From assembly GCF_017811175.1 (NCBI RefSeq), contig NZ_JACWIJ010000002.1, positions 1,240,001 to 1,304,000 on the forward strand: a DNA stretch of 64,000 bases, written 5' to 3'. Of this stretch, positions 8,444 to 18,686 are shown piece after piece. Made by a program: the position numbers and the translations under genes. This DNA is from Melaminivora jejuensis (GTDB lineage: Bacteria; Pseudomonadota; Gammaproteobacteria; Burkholderiales; Burkholderiaceae_C). Every line of letters begins with the position of its first letter. Positions within the stretch are counted from its first letter, which is position 1. The notes below the pieces were generated by a model. That model did not search any database, had not been told where the DNA came from, and saw nothing but the letters and a program-made list of their open reading frames with translations.

Positions 8444-9475
8444 ATGCAGCACACCCAAGACCAGGCCCAGGGCCAAGACCCATCGCGCCCGCCCCAGGGC
8501 GCCATCACCGACGTTCCCGGCATCGAGGTCGGGCATTTCACCGACTCGCGCCGGCCCACCGGCTGCAGCGTGATCCTGGCCCGCGCCGGGGCCGTGGCCG
8601 GGGTGGACGTGCGCGGCGCAGCGCCCGGCACGCGCGAGACCGACCTGCTGGCGCCGGAAAACCTGGTCAGCGAAGTCCACGCCATCATGCTGGCCGGCGG
8701 CAGTGCCTTCGGCCTGGACGCGGCCAGCGGCGCCGTGCGCTGGCTCGAAGAGCAAGGCGTCGGCCTGGATGTGGGCGTGGCCCGGCTGCCACTAGTGCCG
8801 GCGGCCGTGCTGTTCGACCTGCCGGTGGGCGACGCGCGCATCCGCCCCGATGCCGCCGCCGGCTACGCCGCCTGCGCCGCCGCCAGCGCGCAGGCACCGG
8901 CACAGGGCAACGTGGGCGCCGGCGCTGGCGCAGTGGTCGGCAAGATGTTCGGCATGGAACACGCGATGATGGGCGGCATCGGCAGCGCCAGTGTGCGCGT
9001 GGCCGGGGTGACGGTGGGCGCGCTCATCGCCTGCAATGCCGTGGGCGATGTGGTCGATCCCGAAACCGGCCTGCCCCTGGCCGGCGCACGCACCGCCGAT
9101 GGCCGCAGCCTGCGGGACACGCGCCGCGCGCTGCTGGCGGGCGAGCCGCCGCACCCGCTGCTGGCCGGCAGCAACACCACCATCGGCGTGATCGCCACCG
9201 ATGCTCGGCTGAGCAAGGTGCAGGCACAGCGCCTGGCCATGGCCGGCCACGATGGGCTGGCGCGCAGCATCAACCCGGTACACACCATGAGCGACGGCGA
9301 CACGCTGTTCGCCCTGGCCACCGGCCAGGCCGCGCAGCACCCCGGCATGATGGTGCTGGCCACAATGGCCGCCGAAGCCGTGGCTCGGGCCACCGTCTGC
9401 GCCGTGCTGGCAGCGCGCGGGCTGGTGCTGGAAGGTGGCCTGGAGCTACCGGCGCACGGCGATCTGCCTGTTTGA
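8444..9475 (+). CDS. P1 family peptidase (DmpA/L-aminopeptidase-like)
   Basis: The 343-residue protein matches the P1/DmpA family of N-terminal-nucleophile aminopeptidases. These self-cleave into two chains to expose a Ser or Thr nucleophile. Visible motifs are TDVPGIEVGHFTD (about 22-34), LAGGSAFGLDAASG, GAGAGAVVGKM, and the processing region GSNTTIGVIATDA. There G242-S243-N244-T245-T246 is the probable cleavage and nucleophile site. No signal peptide is seen, so it is cytoplasmic. Family members act on small peptides or amides; the physiological substrate here is unknown. It stands 40 bp after the DUF411 gene on the same strand. Confidence 0.88.
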   Translation: MQHTQDQAQGQDPSRPPQGAITDVPGIEVGHFTDSRRPTGCSVILARAGAVAGVDVRGAAPGTRETDLLAPENLVSEVHAIMLAGGSAFGLDAASGAVRWLEEQGVGLDVGVARLPLVPAAVLFDLPVGDARIRPDAAAGYAACAAASAQAPAQGNVGAGAGAVVGKMFGMEHAMMGGIGSASVRVAGVTVGALIACNAVGDVVDPETGLPLAGARTADGRSLRDTRRALLAGEPPHPLLAGSNTTIGVIATDARLSKVQAQRLAMAGHDGLARSINPVHTMSDGDTLFALATGQAAQHPGMMVLATMAAEAVARATVCAVLAARGLVLEGGLELPAHGDLPV

Positions 9476-9476
9476 G

Positions 9477-9519
9477 GCGTTGTGCGCTGTGCGGAATGTT
9501 CACGCAAAACGCACAACGC
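9477..9519. terminator. inverted repeat between convergent genes
   Basis: The arms GCGTTGTGCG (9477-9486) and CGCACAACGC (9510-9519) form a perfect 10 bp stem between two convergent genes. There is no T-tract, so an intrinsic terminator role is only possible. Confidence 0.4.
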
Positions 9520-9545
9520 TCATCGCACAACCGTTCGCCAGGCGC

Positions 9546-11945
9546 TCACCCTGCCGGCAAGGCGCGGAATCTGCCTTCGGCAGCCAGGCGGTCGATCATG
9601 CGCCGGGTCATGGACTGGGTGCTGCCATCGGCGCTGGTGAACAGGAACAGCGTGCGGTTCGGGCTAGTCCAGGTGAGCTGGCGCCGCACGCCCGCTTGCG
9701 GGCTGCCGATCTCGAACCACAGGCCCAGGCTCAGCTCCAGCGCAGCCGGTTGCCGAGCTGCCGCCGGCTGCGCGGCTGGCTCAGGGTGTGCCTCCGCCGG
9801 GGCGGTGGGCACAGGGTCTGGCACGGCAGGGGCTGGCATGGGGATCGCTTCCGGCATCTGCTCGGTGGGCGACTCGGCTGGCACGGCTGGCACGGCTTCG
9901 CCCCGCATCTGGGCTGTCACAGGTGCCGGCGCTGGCTCCATTGGCAACTCCATCGGCGACACCACCAGCGGCTCCGCTTCCGGCTCCACTTCCGGCTCCG
10001 ACAGCTGTTGTTCCGTTGGCGGCGGCAGCTCCTGCGCCGCCTGGGCGCGCTCGTGCAGCCGCGTTTGCAGCCGCGTCTGCCAATCGCGCAGCAGCTGCAT
10101 GATTTGCGCCGTCGAGTCTGCCGGATGGGCGATGCTGCCCAGCCCGCGCTCCAGCAGCGGCAGCGCCTGGCCGATGGCAGAGACCAGCGCCGTGGCGTCC
10201 GCGTCGGCAGGCGCAGGCCCGCCCATGGCCAGCAATACCGGCACCAGCTGCACGTAGTCCTGCGCGGCATCCGTGTCGCCCTCGCCCTGCGCCAGCGCCA
10301 CCACCTGCGCCCACGGGCCGGTGACGAAGGCCAGCATTTCCGGAAAGGCCCTGGACGCCGCCGGCAGGCGGCGGAAATCTGCCGCTGCCCGCTCGGCCAG
10401 CAGGGCGCGGCGCTCACGCTGCTGCCGTGCGCGCTGGCGCTGCTCCTGGTACTCGCGCTGGCGGCGCTCCTGGGTTTCCCAGGCCTTGTCCAGCGCGCGC
10501 AGCACCCGCTCGAAGGGTTTGGCGCTCTCGATGCTGGCACCGGCCAGATACAGCACGGCTTCATCCACCAACCGCATGAAGCGGCTGAAGCCCGGCTCAT
10601 CCTCGGACTGGAAGGCCAGGCTGCGCTGCGTCAGCTCATCGAGCAGGCGCCGCGCCGGGTGCTGCTCGTCGGAGAAAAAGCCAGTGTCGTGGCGCACCAG
10701 CTGCCGCAGCGCCGGCGCCAGCTCCTGCACGGCGCGCTGCATCGCAGGCAGCAGCCGCGAGTCCAGCGCGATGTTGTCCATCATGCGGCTGACCACGCCA
10801 GCGGCAGCATCCAGCTCGGCGCCTGGTGCCGCCGGCAGGGCCGCCGACCGCGAGACTGCCGCCTGGCCGTGCGCACTGACTCCGCTGCCCGCCAGGCGCC
10901 CGACGAGCTGTTCGAGCTGCGCCAGATCCTGCATGGCCTCCGCCGCGTCCTGCTGCACCTGGCCGCCCGGCTGCCCTGGATGGCTCTGGATGGGTGCCGC
11001 AGCCGTCGAGCCTGACCAGGCATGGGGGTCGCCCCCCGTGGCCAGCATCTGCTGCAGCAACCCTACGGTGAGCAGTGCCTCCTGCGTATGCATGTCCAGT
11101 GGCGCCCCACTGGACATGCCGCCCCAGGCAGAGGCTCCGGTAACCGGAGCGCCGTAATGACTGCCCAGCCCCGAGGCCAGGGTGTGCGCTGCCGTTTCCA
11201 TCCCGGCAAAGCTACTGGTGGCCGGCAGGGCTGCGCCGCCGACGAAGCGCACGGCGCCGGCGATGGCGGCCACGGCATAGCCCACTGGCTCGACGCCCTG
11301 CTCGCGCAATTGCCGGGCGGCACGCTGGTAGGCTCCGACAAGCTGCTGCCCGAGCAGGTCGCGCATGTGCGTCATCCACAGCTGCCGCACTTCGGCGGCC
11401 ACGCCCAGCTCGGCAATGACCTGCTGCAGGGCGCGGATGTAGTTTTCCGGGCGCAGCGGATTGCGCTCGGGCTGCACGCTGGTCAGGCCCTGGGCCGAGC
11501 TGACCAGTGCATTGAGTTCCGACAGCGCCGCCTCGGTGGCGTGGATGGCGGCCTGCTGGGCACGCGCCAGCTCCAGTTGCGCCAGCACATCGGCCTCATC
11601 CACCAGGGACAGCTCGCCAAAGTCGATGCCGCTGTCCTGGCCGGGGCCAGCCTGCGGTTGCGTCTGGGGCTGGCCCGACTGCTGTGGCTGAGCCGGCCCA
11701 TCGGCAAAAGCCTCCAGCAATGCCAGCGGATAGGCGCGCGCCAGTTGCGCTTCGTGCTGGCCCAGCAGACGCAGAGCCTGCGCGGCCAGATCGCGCTGGA
11801 CGAGATCACGGCTGCTGGACTCCTGCTCGGCCAGCGCCGCCTTGGCAGCGCCCACGAGTTGCTGCATCAGCGTCTCACCCTCACGGATGGCATTGACGAC
11901 ACATGCGCGGAAAACCGTTCTGGCGCGAGACGCTGGCAGGGGCAT
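9546..11945 (-). CDS. DUF1631 family protein
   Basis: A 799-residue soluble, mostly helical protein of the DUF1631 family, common in beta- and gammaproteobacteria, with no established function. The N-terminal two thirds are helical (FRACVVNAIREGETLMQQ; NYIRALQQVIAELGV; a 585-630 region rich in Gln/Arg that looks like a coiled coil). A Pro/Glu/Ala-rich linker follows, then a small C-terminal module (LGLWFEIGSPQAGVRRQL ... RMIDRLAAEGRFRALPAG) resembling the PilZ-like tail of these proteins. The ATG at 11945 is chosen because it opens MPLPASRARTVFRAC, typical of the family, and lies 58 bp after ettA. Confidence 0.85.
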   Translation of the reverse strand: MPLPASRARTVFRACVVNAIREGETLMQQLVGAAKAALAEQESSSRDLVQRDLAAQALRLLGQHEAQLARAYPLALLEAFADGPAQPQQSGQPQTQPQAGPGQDSGIDFGELSLVDEADVLAQLELARAQQAAIHATEAALSELNALVSSAQGLTSVQPERNPLRPENYIRALQQVIAELGVAAEVRQLWMTHMRDLLGQQLVGAYQRAARQLREQGVEPVGYAVAAIAGAVRFVGGAALPATSSFAGMETAAHTLASGLGSHYGAPVTGASAWGGMSSGAPLDMHTQEALLTVGLLQQMLATGGDPHAWSGSTAAAPIQSHPGQPGGQVQQDAAEAMQDLAQLEQLVGRLAGSGVSAHGQAAVSRSAALPAAPGAELDAAAGVVSRMMDNIALDSRLLPAMQRAVQELAPALRQLVRHDTGFFSDEQHPARRLLDELTQRSLAFQSEDEPGFSRFMRLVDEAVLYLAGASIESAKPFERVLRALDKAWETQERRQREYQEQRQRARQQRERRALLAERAAADFRRLPAASRAFPEMLAFVTGPWAQVVALAQGEGDTDAAQDYVQLVPVLLAMGGPAPADADATALVSAIGQALPLLERGLGSIAHPADSTAQIMQLLRDWQTRLQTRLHERAQAAQELPPPTEQQLSEPEVEPEAEPLVVSPMELPMEPAPAPVTAQMRGEAVPAVPAESPTEQMPEAIPMPAPAVPDPVPTAPAEAHPEPAAQPAAARQPAALELSLGLWFEIGSPQAGVRRQLTWTSPNRTLFLFTSADGSTQSMTRRMIDRLAAEGRFRALPAG

Positions 11946-12003
11946 GACTCGTGGAAAAAGAGGCAGGGCGACAGTTGCGCCCGATACTACTACCGCAGGG
12001 TAA

Positions 12004-13665
<1,662 letters not shown>

Positions 13666-13941
13666 GGGGCGTCGCTTCCGGGGGTTGATTTGAAAAAAAT
13701 AGCAAAAAAGTGGCGCCAGACATGGCGCGCGCAACCCGTGATTATCGACCCATGCGACAATTGCGGCTGTCAGGCACTCCAGTCACCCTGACAGCAGCAG
13801 TCAAGCTGGGGACGAAGGATGCACCGCTCATCCAGGCTCCCGCTCTTGCAATCTCCGATTCCTCAGGCACTGGTCCGGCAACCGCTGTTTTGCCGGCGAC
13901 GGATCGGAACCCGGCGCCCAGGACGGGCGCAGCCAATATCC

Positions 13942-15684
13942 ATGACATTTGAAGAACTGAATCTCGCACCGGCCATCTTGAGCGCCGTGCAGGAACAGGG
14001 CTATGACAGCCCCACTCCCATCCAGGCCCAGGCCATCCCCGCCGTGCTCGCCGGCCATGACCTGCTGGCCGGCGCCCAGACCGGCACCGGCAAGACTGCC
14101 GCCTTCACCCTGCCCATGCTGCAGCGCCTGAGCGAAGGCCAGCCAGCCACCAGCCGCTTCGGCAACCGCGGCGTGCGCGCCCTGGTGTTGACGCCCACGC
14201 GCGAACTGGCCGCCCAGGTCGAAGAATCCGTGCGCGCCTACGCCAAGCACCTGGACATCAAGTCCACCGTCATCTTCGGCGGCGTGGGCATGAACCCGCA
14301 GATCGAGCGCATCAAGCGCGGCGTGGACATCCTGGTGGCCACGCCGGGCCGCCTGCTCGACCTGCAGCAGCAGGGCTTCCTGGACTTGTCCACGGTCGAA
14401 ATCCTGGTGCTGGACGAAGCCGACCGGATGCTGGACATGGGCTTCATCCACGACGTGAAGAAGGTGCTGGCCCTGTTGCCTGCCTCCAAGCAGAGCCTGC
14501 TGTTTTCTGCCACCTTCAGCGACGAGATCCGCGAGCTGGCGAACGGCCTGCTGAAGAACCCGCAAAGCATCCAGGTCACCCCGCGCAACACCACGGTGCA
14601 GCGCATCAGCCAGGTCATCCACCCGGTGGGCCGCGCCAAGAAAAAGCAGGTGCTGCTGCACATCATCCAGCAGCACGACTGGAGCCAGGTGCTGGTGTTC
14701 ACGCGCACCAAGTTCGGCGCCAACAACGTGGCCGACTACCTGACCAAGAACGGCGTGACGGCCATGGCGCTGCACGGCAACAAGAGCCAGAGCGCCCGCA
14801 CCCAGGCGCTGGAAGGCTTCAAGACCGGCCAGATCCGCGCCCTGGTGGCCACCGACATCGCCGCGCGCGGCATCGACATCGACGACCTGCCGCACGTCGT
14901 CAACTACGAGATCCCCAACGTGCCCGAGGACTACGTACACCGCATCGGCCGCACCGGTCGCGCCGGGCGCGAGGGCCATGCCGTGAGCCTGGTGTGCATG
15001 GACGAGGAAGGCTTCATGATGGAGATCGAGCGCTTCACCAAGCAGGAGATCCCGGTGCAGCTCATCGACGGCTTCGGCCCCGATGAGGGCGAGCAGGCCG
15101 AGCCCATTGCCATGGGCCGCCAGACCATCTGGGGCGGCGCCGGCCGGCCGCCCAGCCGCGAAGTCATGCAGGCTGCTGCCAAGGCCGCGCGCCAGGAGAT
15201 GATGGAGCGCATCCGCAGCAACAAGGCAGCGCAGGGCGGCGGCGGTGGCCAGCGCGGTCGCCAGGGCGGCAATGGCAGCGACGAGCAGCCTCGCCGCGAG
15301 GGCGCCGAGGACGGCAGCCGGCGCGGCAGGAGCACTAAGGCCGCGCAAGGGCCGGGCGCCGGCCACGGCAGCCGCAGCAGTGGCGGGCGCAGCCAGCAGC
15401 AACAGCAGCAGCCCAGCGGTGGCAATGCCCGCCGGCGCAGCGGCGGCATGGGCGGCGGTGGCGGCCAGCGCCACCACGACGACAGCCAGCCGCGCAGCGA
15501 GAACGCCCACCTGCTGACGCAGACCGGCCACTCGCTGATGCCACGCCGCATGGGCGGCGGCGGCCAGCCCGACCCCATGCGCACCAATGTGGACATGATG
15601 GCCGGCAGTGGCCGCCGGGGCGGCGGCTTTCGCAGCGGCGGTGGCGGCTCGCGCGGCCCACGTGGCGGCGGCTATGGCCGTTGA
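13942..15684 (+). CDS. rhlE: DEAD-box ATP-dependent RNA helicase RhlE
   Basis: The 580-residue protein is an RhlE-type RNA helicase that remodels structured RNA in ribosome assembly and mRNA decay. Core motifs appear in order: Q motif ([10 protein letters not shown]), [23 protein letters not shown], then ARGIDI and [10 protein letters not shown]. After about residue 400 comes a long low-complexity tail rich in Gly, Arg, Gln and Ser, typical of Comamonadaceae RhlE and probably RNA-binding. The ATG giving MTFEELNL is the family start. The 276 bp between it and divergent ettA hold their promoters but no gene I can support. A clear terminator follows. Confidence 0.95.
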   Translation: MTFEELNLAPAILSAVQEQGYDSPTPIQAQAIPAVLAGHDLLAGAQTGTGKTAAFTLPMLQRLSEGQPATSRFGNRGVRALVLTPTRELAAQVEESVRAYAKHLDIKSTVIFGGVGMNPQIERIKRGVDILVATPGRLLDLQQQGFLDLSTVEILVLDEADRMLDMGFIHDVKKVLALLPASKQSLLFSATFSDEIRELANGLLKNPQSIQVTPRNTTVQRISQVIHPVGRAKKKQVLLHIIQQHDWSQVLVFTRTKFGANNVADYLTKNGVTAMALHGNKSQSARTQALEGFKTGQIRALVATDIAARGIDIDDLPHVVNYEIPNVPEDYVHRIGRTGRAGREGHAVSLVCMDEEGFMMEIERFTKQEIPVQLIDGFGPDEGEQAEPIAMGRQTIWGGAGRPPSREVMQAAAKAARQEMMERIRSNKAAQGGGGGQRGRQGGNGSDEQPRREGAEDGSRRGRSTKAAQGPGAGHGSRSSGGRSQQQQQQPSGGNARRRSGGMGGGGGQRHHDDSQPRSENAHLLTQTGHSLMPRRMGGGGQPDPMRTNVDMMAGSGRRGGGFRSGGGGSRGPRGGGYGR

Positions 15685-15726
15685 AGCAGGACTAGCGCCC
15701 ACGATCCGTTGACGCAGCCTTGAAGC

Positions 15727-15756
15727 ACCAGCCCGGCATCTGCCGGGCTTTTGTCT
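15727..15756 (+). terminator. rho-independent terminator of rhlE
   Basis: The stem AGCCCGGCA/TGCCGGGCT with a short loop is followed by TTTTGT, a standard intrinsic terminator about 45 bp after the rhlE stop. Confidence 0.85.
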
Positions 15757-15818
15757 TTCAAAGGCAATGCCGTGATGCCGACTACCATCGCCGGCAACCC
15801 CATTCATGCTTGCACGCC

Positions 15819-17648
15819 ATGCCGATCCGCTCCACTCACCCCCATAGTGCCCGTGCCGCCAGGACTGCCTCCGGTCTGCCCGTCCTGGCCACCCGCCTGC
15901 TGCCGCCGCTGGCAGCGCTGCTGCTGGCTGCCTGCTCCAGCACGCCCCTGCCACCCTGGCCGGCCCAGTCATCCGGCGCCCCGGGCGCACAGCCAGGGCG
16001 GGTGGTACCCAGGCCGCTGGGCAGCCAGCCGGCCATGCCGCAGCCCCAGGGCGCACCGGTGACCCAGGACGAGGATGGCGTCACGGTCACGCCGCTGGGC
16101 GCAACAGACGCTGGGCAGCCGCCGCCTGTTGCCGAGCCGGCAACGCCCCGGGTGTCTGCCGTCCAGGCCGCCCTGGATGCGCGCTATGCCGACCCCTCGG
16201 TGCGCTACGAAACGCCCGGCCTGGCCGCAGGACGGCGCGCCTTCACCACCAATGCCGAACTAGGCCAATGGCTGCGCCAGCTGGCCGGCGCGCGCGGCAG
16301 CGCCACGCATGTGCAGGTGCTGGACTTTGGCCGCTCGCAGCGCGGCACGCCACTGCAGGCCCTGGTGCTGACGCGCGCCGCCGGCACCGATGCCGCCGCT
16401 CTGGACGCCAGCCAGCGTCCCACGGTGCTGCTGCTTGGCCAGCAGCACGGCGACGAGCCGGCCAGCGCCGAGGCCCTGCTGGTGCTGGCGCGCGAGCTGG
16501 CCCCGGGCGGTCTGCTGGAGCCCATGCTGGACGCCCTCAACGTCGTCATCGTGCCGCGTGCCAACCCCGATGGCGCCGAGGCCGGCCAGCGCCTGCTGGC
16601 CGATGGCAGCGACCTCAACCGCGACCATCTGGCGCTGCGCTCGCCCGAGGCCCAGGCCCTGGCCCGGCTGGTGCGCAACTACCGGCCCATCGCCATCGTC
16701 GATGCCCACGAGTACGCCGTGGCCGGGCCGTTTTTCGAGCAGTTCGACGCCCTGCTCCGGCCCGACCTGATGTATGCCCATGCCACCGTGCCCAACCAGC
16801 CGGAATTCATGGCCCGGGCCGCGCGCGAATGGTATGAACAGCCCATGGCGCGCGCCCTCGGCACTGCCGGGCTGACACAGGACTGGTACCACGCAGCTGG
16901 ACACAGCGCCGTTCCACGGCTGGACTTGGGCGGCATCGAAGCCGACAGCGCGCGCAACGTCAACGGCCTGAAGAACGCCGTCAGCCTGATGATCGCCAGC
17001 CGGGGCAGCGACCTGGATCGCCAGCACCTGCAGCGGCGCGTTCACACCCAGGTCGCAGCGCTGACCAGCGTGCTGCGCAGCACCATCGCCCGCGCCGGCG
17101 ATCTGGAGTCGGTACGCTCATACGACGTGCGCGAGGCGGCCTCGCAGGCCTGCCGTGGCCAGATGACGGTGCGCGCCCAGGGCACGCCGCTGCAGCGCGA
17201 GTTACTGGTGCTCGATCCGGCCAGCGCGCAGGAGCGCCCGCTGCATCTGCAAGCCGATTCGCCCCAGCAACTGCGCCCCCTGCTGAGCCGGGCGCGCCCG
17301 TGCGGCTACTGGCTGGCGCCGCACGCCGGCGCCGCCGTCGAGCGGCTGCGCATGTTGGGCCTGCAGGTGCTGCGCGTGGCCGAGGCTGGCGCCGTGCTGG
17401 CCGACCAGTACGAGCCAAGCGGCCCGGGCCGGGGCAGCCAGTTGCAGGTGACGCTGCGCCGCAACCTGATGGACGTGCCAGCCTCCAGCTATTACGTGCC
17501 CCTGGGCCAGCCCCTGGGCAATCTAGCCGTGGCCGCCCTGGAGCCTGACACCGATGCCGGCTACCTGAGCCTGGGCGTGCTCAACCAGCTATCGGACACG
17601 GCACGCATCATGGGCAACCCGTCGTTGATCTTCGAGGAAATGGATTAA
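15819..17648 (+). CDS. M14 family zinc carboxypeptidase, putative lipoprotein
   Basis: The 609-residue protein has an N-terminal signal ending in a lipobox (LLLAAC, then SSTP), so it is probably an exported lipoprotein, and a Pro-rich linker. The M14 metallocarboxypeptidase domain has the zinc motif HGDE, the substrate Arg region DLNRDHLAL, and DAHEYAV as the third zinc ligand region. The glutamate-containing GGIEADSARN may be the catalytic segment. M14 enzymes cleave C-terminal residues or act on peptidoglycan peptides; the substrate is unknown. The ATG at 15819 is preferred because an upstream start would read through the rhlE terminator. Repeat copy c follows. Confidence 0.85.
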   Translation: MPIRSTHPHSARAARTASGLPVLATRLLPPLAALLLAACSSTPLPPWPAQSSGAPGAQPGRVVPRPLGSQPAMPQPQGAPVTQDEDGVTVTPLGATDAGQPPPVAEPATPRVSAVQAALDARYADPSVRYETPGLAAGRRAFTTNAELGQWLRQLAGARGSATHVQVLDFGRSQRGTPLQALVLTRAAGTDAAALDASQRPTVLLLGQQHGDEPASAEALLVLARELAPGGLLEPMLDALNVVIVPRANPDGAEAGQRLLADGSDLNRDHLALRSPEAQALARLVRNYRPIAIVDAHEYAVAGPFFEQFDALLRPDLMYAHATVPNQPEFMARAAREWYEQPMARALGTAGLTQDWYHAAGHSAVPRLDLGGIEADSARNVNGLKNAVSLMIASRGSDLDRQHLQRRVHTQVAALTSVLRSTIARAGDLESVRSYDVREAASQACRGQMTVRAQGTPLQRELLVLDPASAQERPLHLQADSPQQLRPLLSRARPCGYWLAPHAGAAVERLRMLGLQVLRVAEAGAVLADQYEPSGPGRGSQLQVTLRRNLMDVPASSYYVPLGQPLGNLAVAALEPDTDAGYLSLGVLNQLSDTARIMGNPSLIFEEMD

Positions 17649-17710
17649 TCAAAAAAGATAGCTGACAGCGCTTGTCCAGCAAGGGTTTGAGCCTGTTTTG
17701 ATTCCCAATC
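17647..17710 (+). repeat. dispersed repeat copy c
   Basis: It reads ATAGCTGACAGCGCTTG then CAAGGGTTTGAG, one of the closest matches to consensus. It fills the gap between convergent genes. Confidence 0.88.
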
Positions 17711-17714
17711 ACAC

Positions 17715-18596
17715 TCAATCTTTGCGTGCCAGCAACCGCACCAACTCGGGCACCGGGGCATCCGCCCCGGCCTGGCTGACAGCGCTGGCGAAAGTGTCTT
17801 GCACGGCCTGGGCGATCTGGCACGCGGCCCGGCTGTCGCCGGCCATGGTCGTGTAATAGCCCATATCCTTGAGGGCGTTGCCCAGAGCGAAGCGCAGCGC
17901 CGACGCATCCTGCGCCAGCAGATAGGGGCGCAGGCGCTCCAGCGCCACGCCGGCACCGCCGCCCTGAGCCAGCACATCCACAAAGACCTCGGGCGCCACC
18001 CCGGCCCCCTGCGCACAGGCAGCAGCCTCGGCAATCAAGGCCACGCTGCCCAGCGAGACGTAGTTGTGCAGCAGCTTCATGCGGTGGCCGCTGCCCACGG
18101 CGCCGGTGTGGATGATGTTCTCGGCAAAGCGCTCCAAGATGGGCCGGCAGCGCGCCAGCACGGTCGCCTCGCCGCCGACCAGCAGGTTCAGCCGCCCGGC
18201 GCGCGCCTCGCGCGGCGTGCGCGTCATGGGCGCATCCAGAAAATCCACCCCGGCGCTCCGGCAGGCCGCCGCCACGCGCTCGGTGGAGGCGGGGATGGCC
18301 GTGGAGCAGTCGATGACCACTGCGCCCGGGCGCAGCGCCGCCAATGCGCCGCCCTCGCCCAGCAACACCGCCTCGACCTGGGGCGAGCCGGTGACACACA
18401 GGATCAGCACGTCGCACTGGCGGGCCAGCGGCTGCACACCGGCTGCCGTGGCCACGCCCAGCGCCCGCAACTCATCGAGCGGCTGGTTGCCGGGGTGCTC
18501 CAGCACGGTCAGCGGGCAGCCCTTGCTGGCCAGATTGAAGGCAATGCCATGGCCCATCAGGCCGACGCCGATCAGGGCGATGTGGGGTACGTCCAT
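17715..18596 (-). CDS. NAD(P)-dependent beta-hydroxyacid dehydrogenase (GarR/HIBADH-like)
   Basis: The 293-residue protein belongs to the 3-hydroxyisobutyrate / 2-hydroxy-3-oxopropionate reductase superfamily. The N-terminal Rossmann motif GVGLMGHGIAFNLA (11-24) binds NAD(P). The substrate motif DAPMTRTPREARAGRL (about 121-136) resembles the DAPVSGG signature but is divergent. The catalytic-lysine region GSGHRMKLLHNYVSLG (about 167-182) is intact. Substrate cannot be assigned: tartronate semialdehyde, 3-hydroxyisobutyrate or another beta-hydroxyacid are all possible. It stands alone between two dispersed repeats, on the same strand as the pyruvate dehydrogenase operon but separated from it by repeat d. 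Confidence 0.87.
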   Translation of the reverse strand: MDVPHIALIGVGLMGHGIAFNLASKGCPLTVLEHPGNQPLDELRALGVATAAGVQPLARQCDVLILCVTGSPQVEAVLLGEGGALAALRPGAVVIDCSTAIPASTERVAAACRSAGVDFLDAPMTRTPREARAGRLNLLVGGEATVLARCRPILERFAENIIHTGAVGSGHRMKLLHNYVSLGSVALIAEAAACAQGAGVAPEVFVDVLAQGGGAGVALERLRPYLLAQDASALRFALGNALKDMGYYTTMAGDSRAACQIAQAVQDTFASAVSQAGADAPVPELVRLLARKD

Positions 18597-18618
18597 ACTC
18601 AGCCTTTCTTTGGTTCCA

Positions 18619-18682
18619 TGGCGAAAAAGCCGCGCAGCCCTTTTGGAGCAAGCGCGGCCAGCTATCTTTTCAATAGCTTACT
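18619..18682 (-). repeat. dispersed repeat copy d
   Basis: The minus strand reads ATAGCTGGCCGCGCTTG then AAAAGGGCTGCGCGG. The copy lies immediately after the lpdA stop codon. Confidence 0.82.
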
Positions 18683-18686
18683 CACA

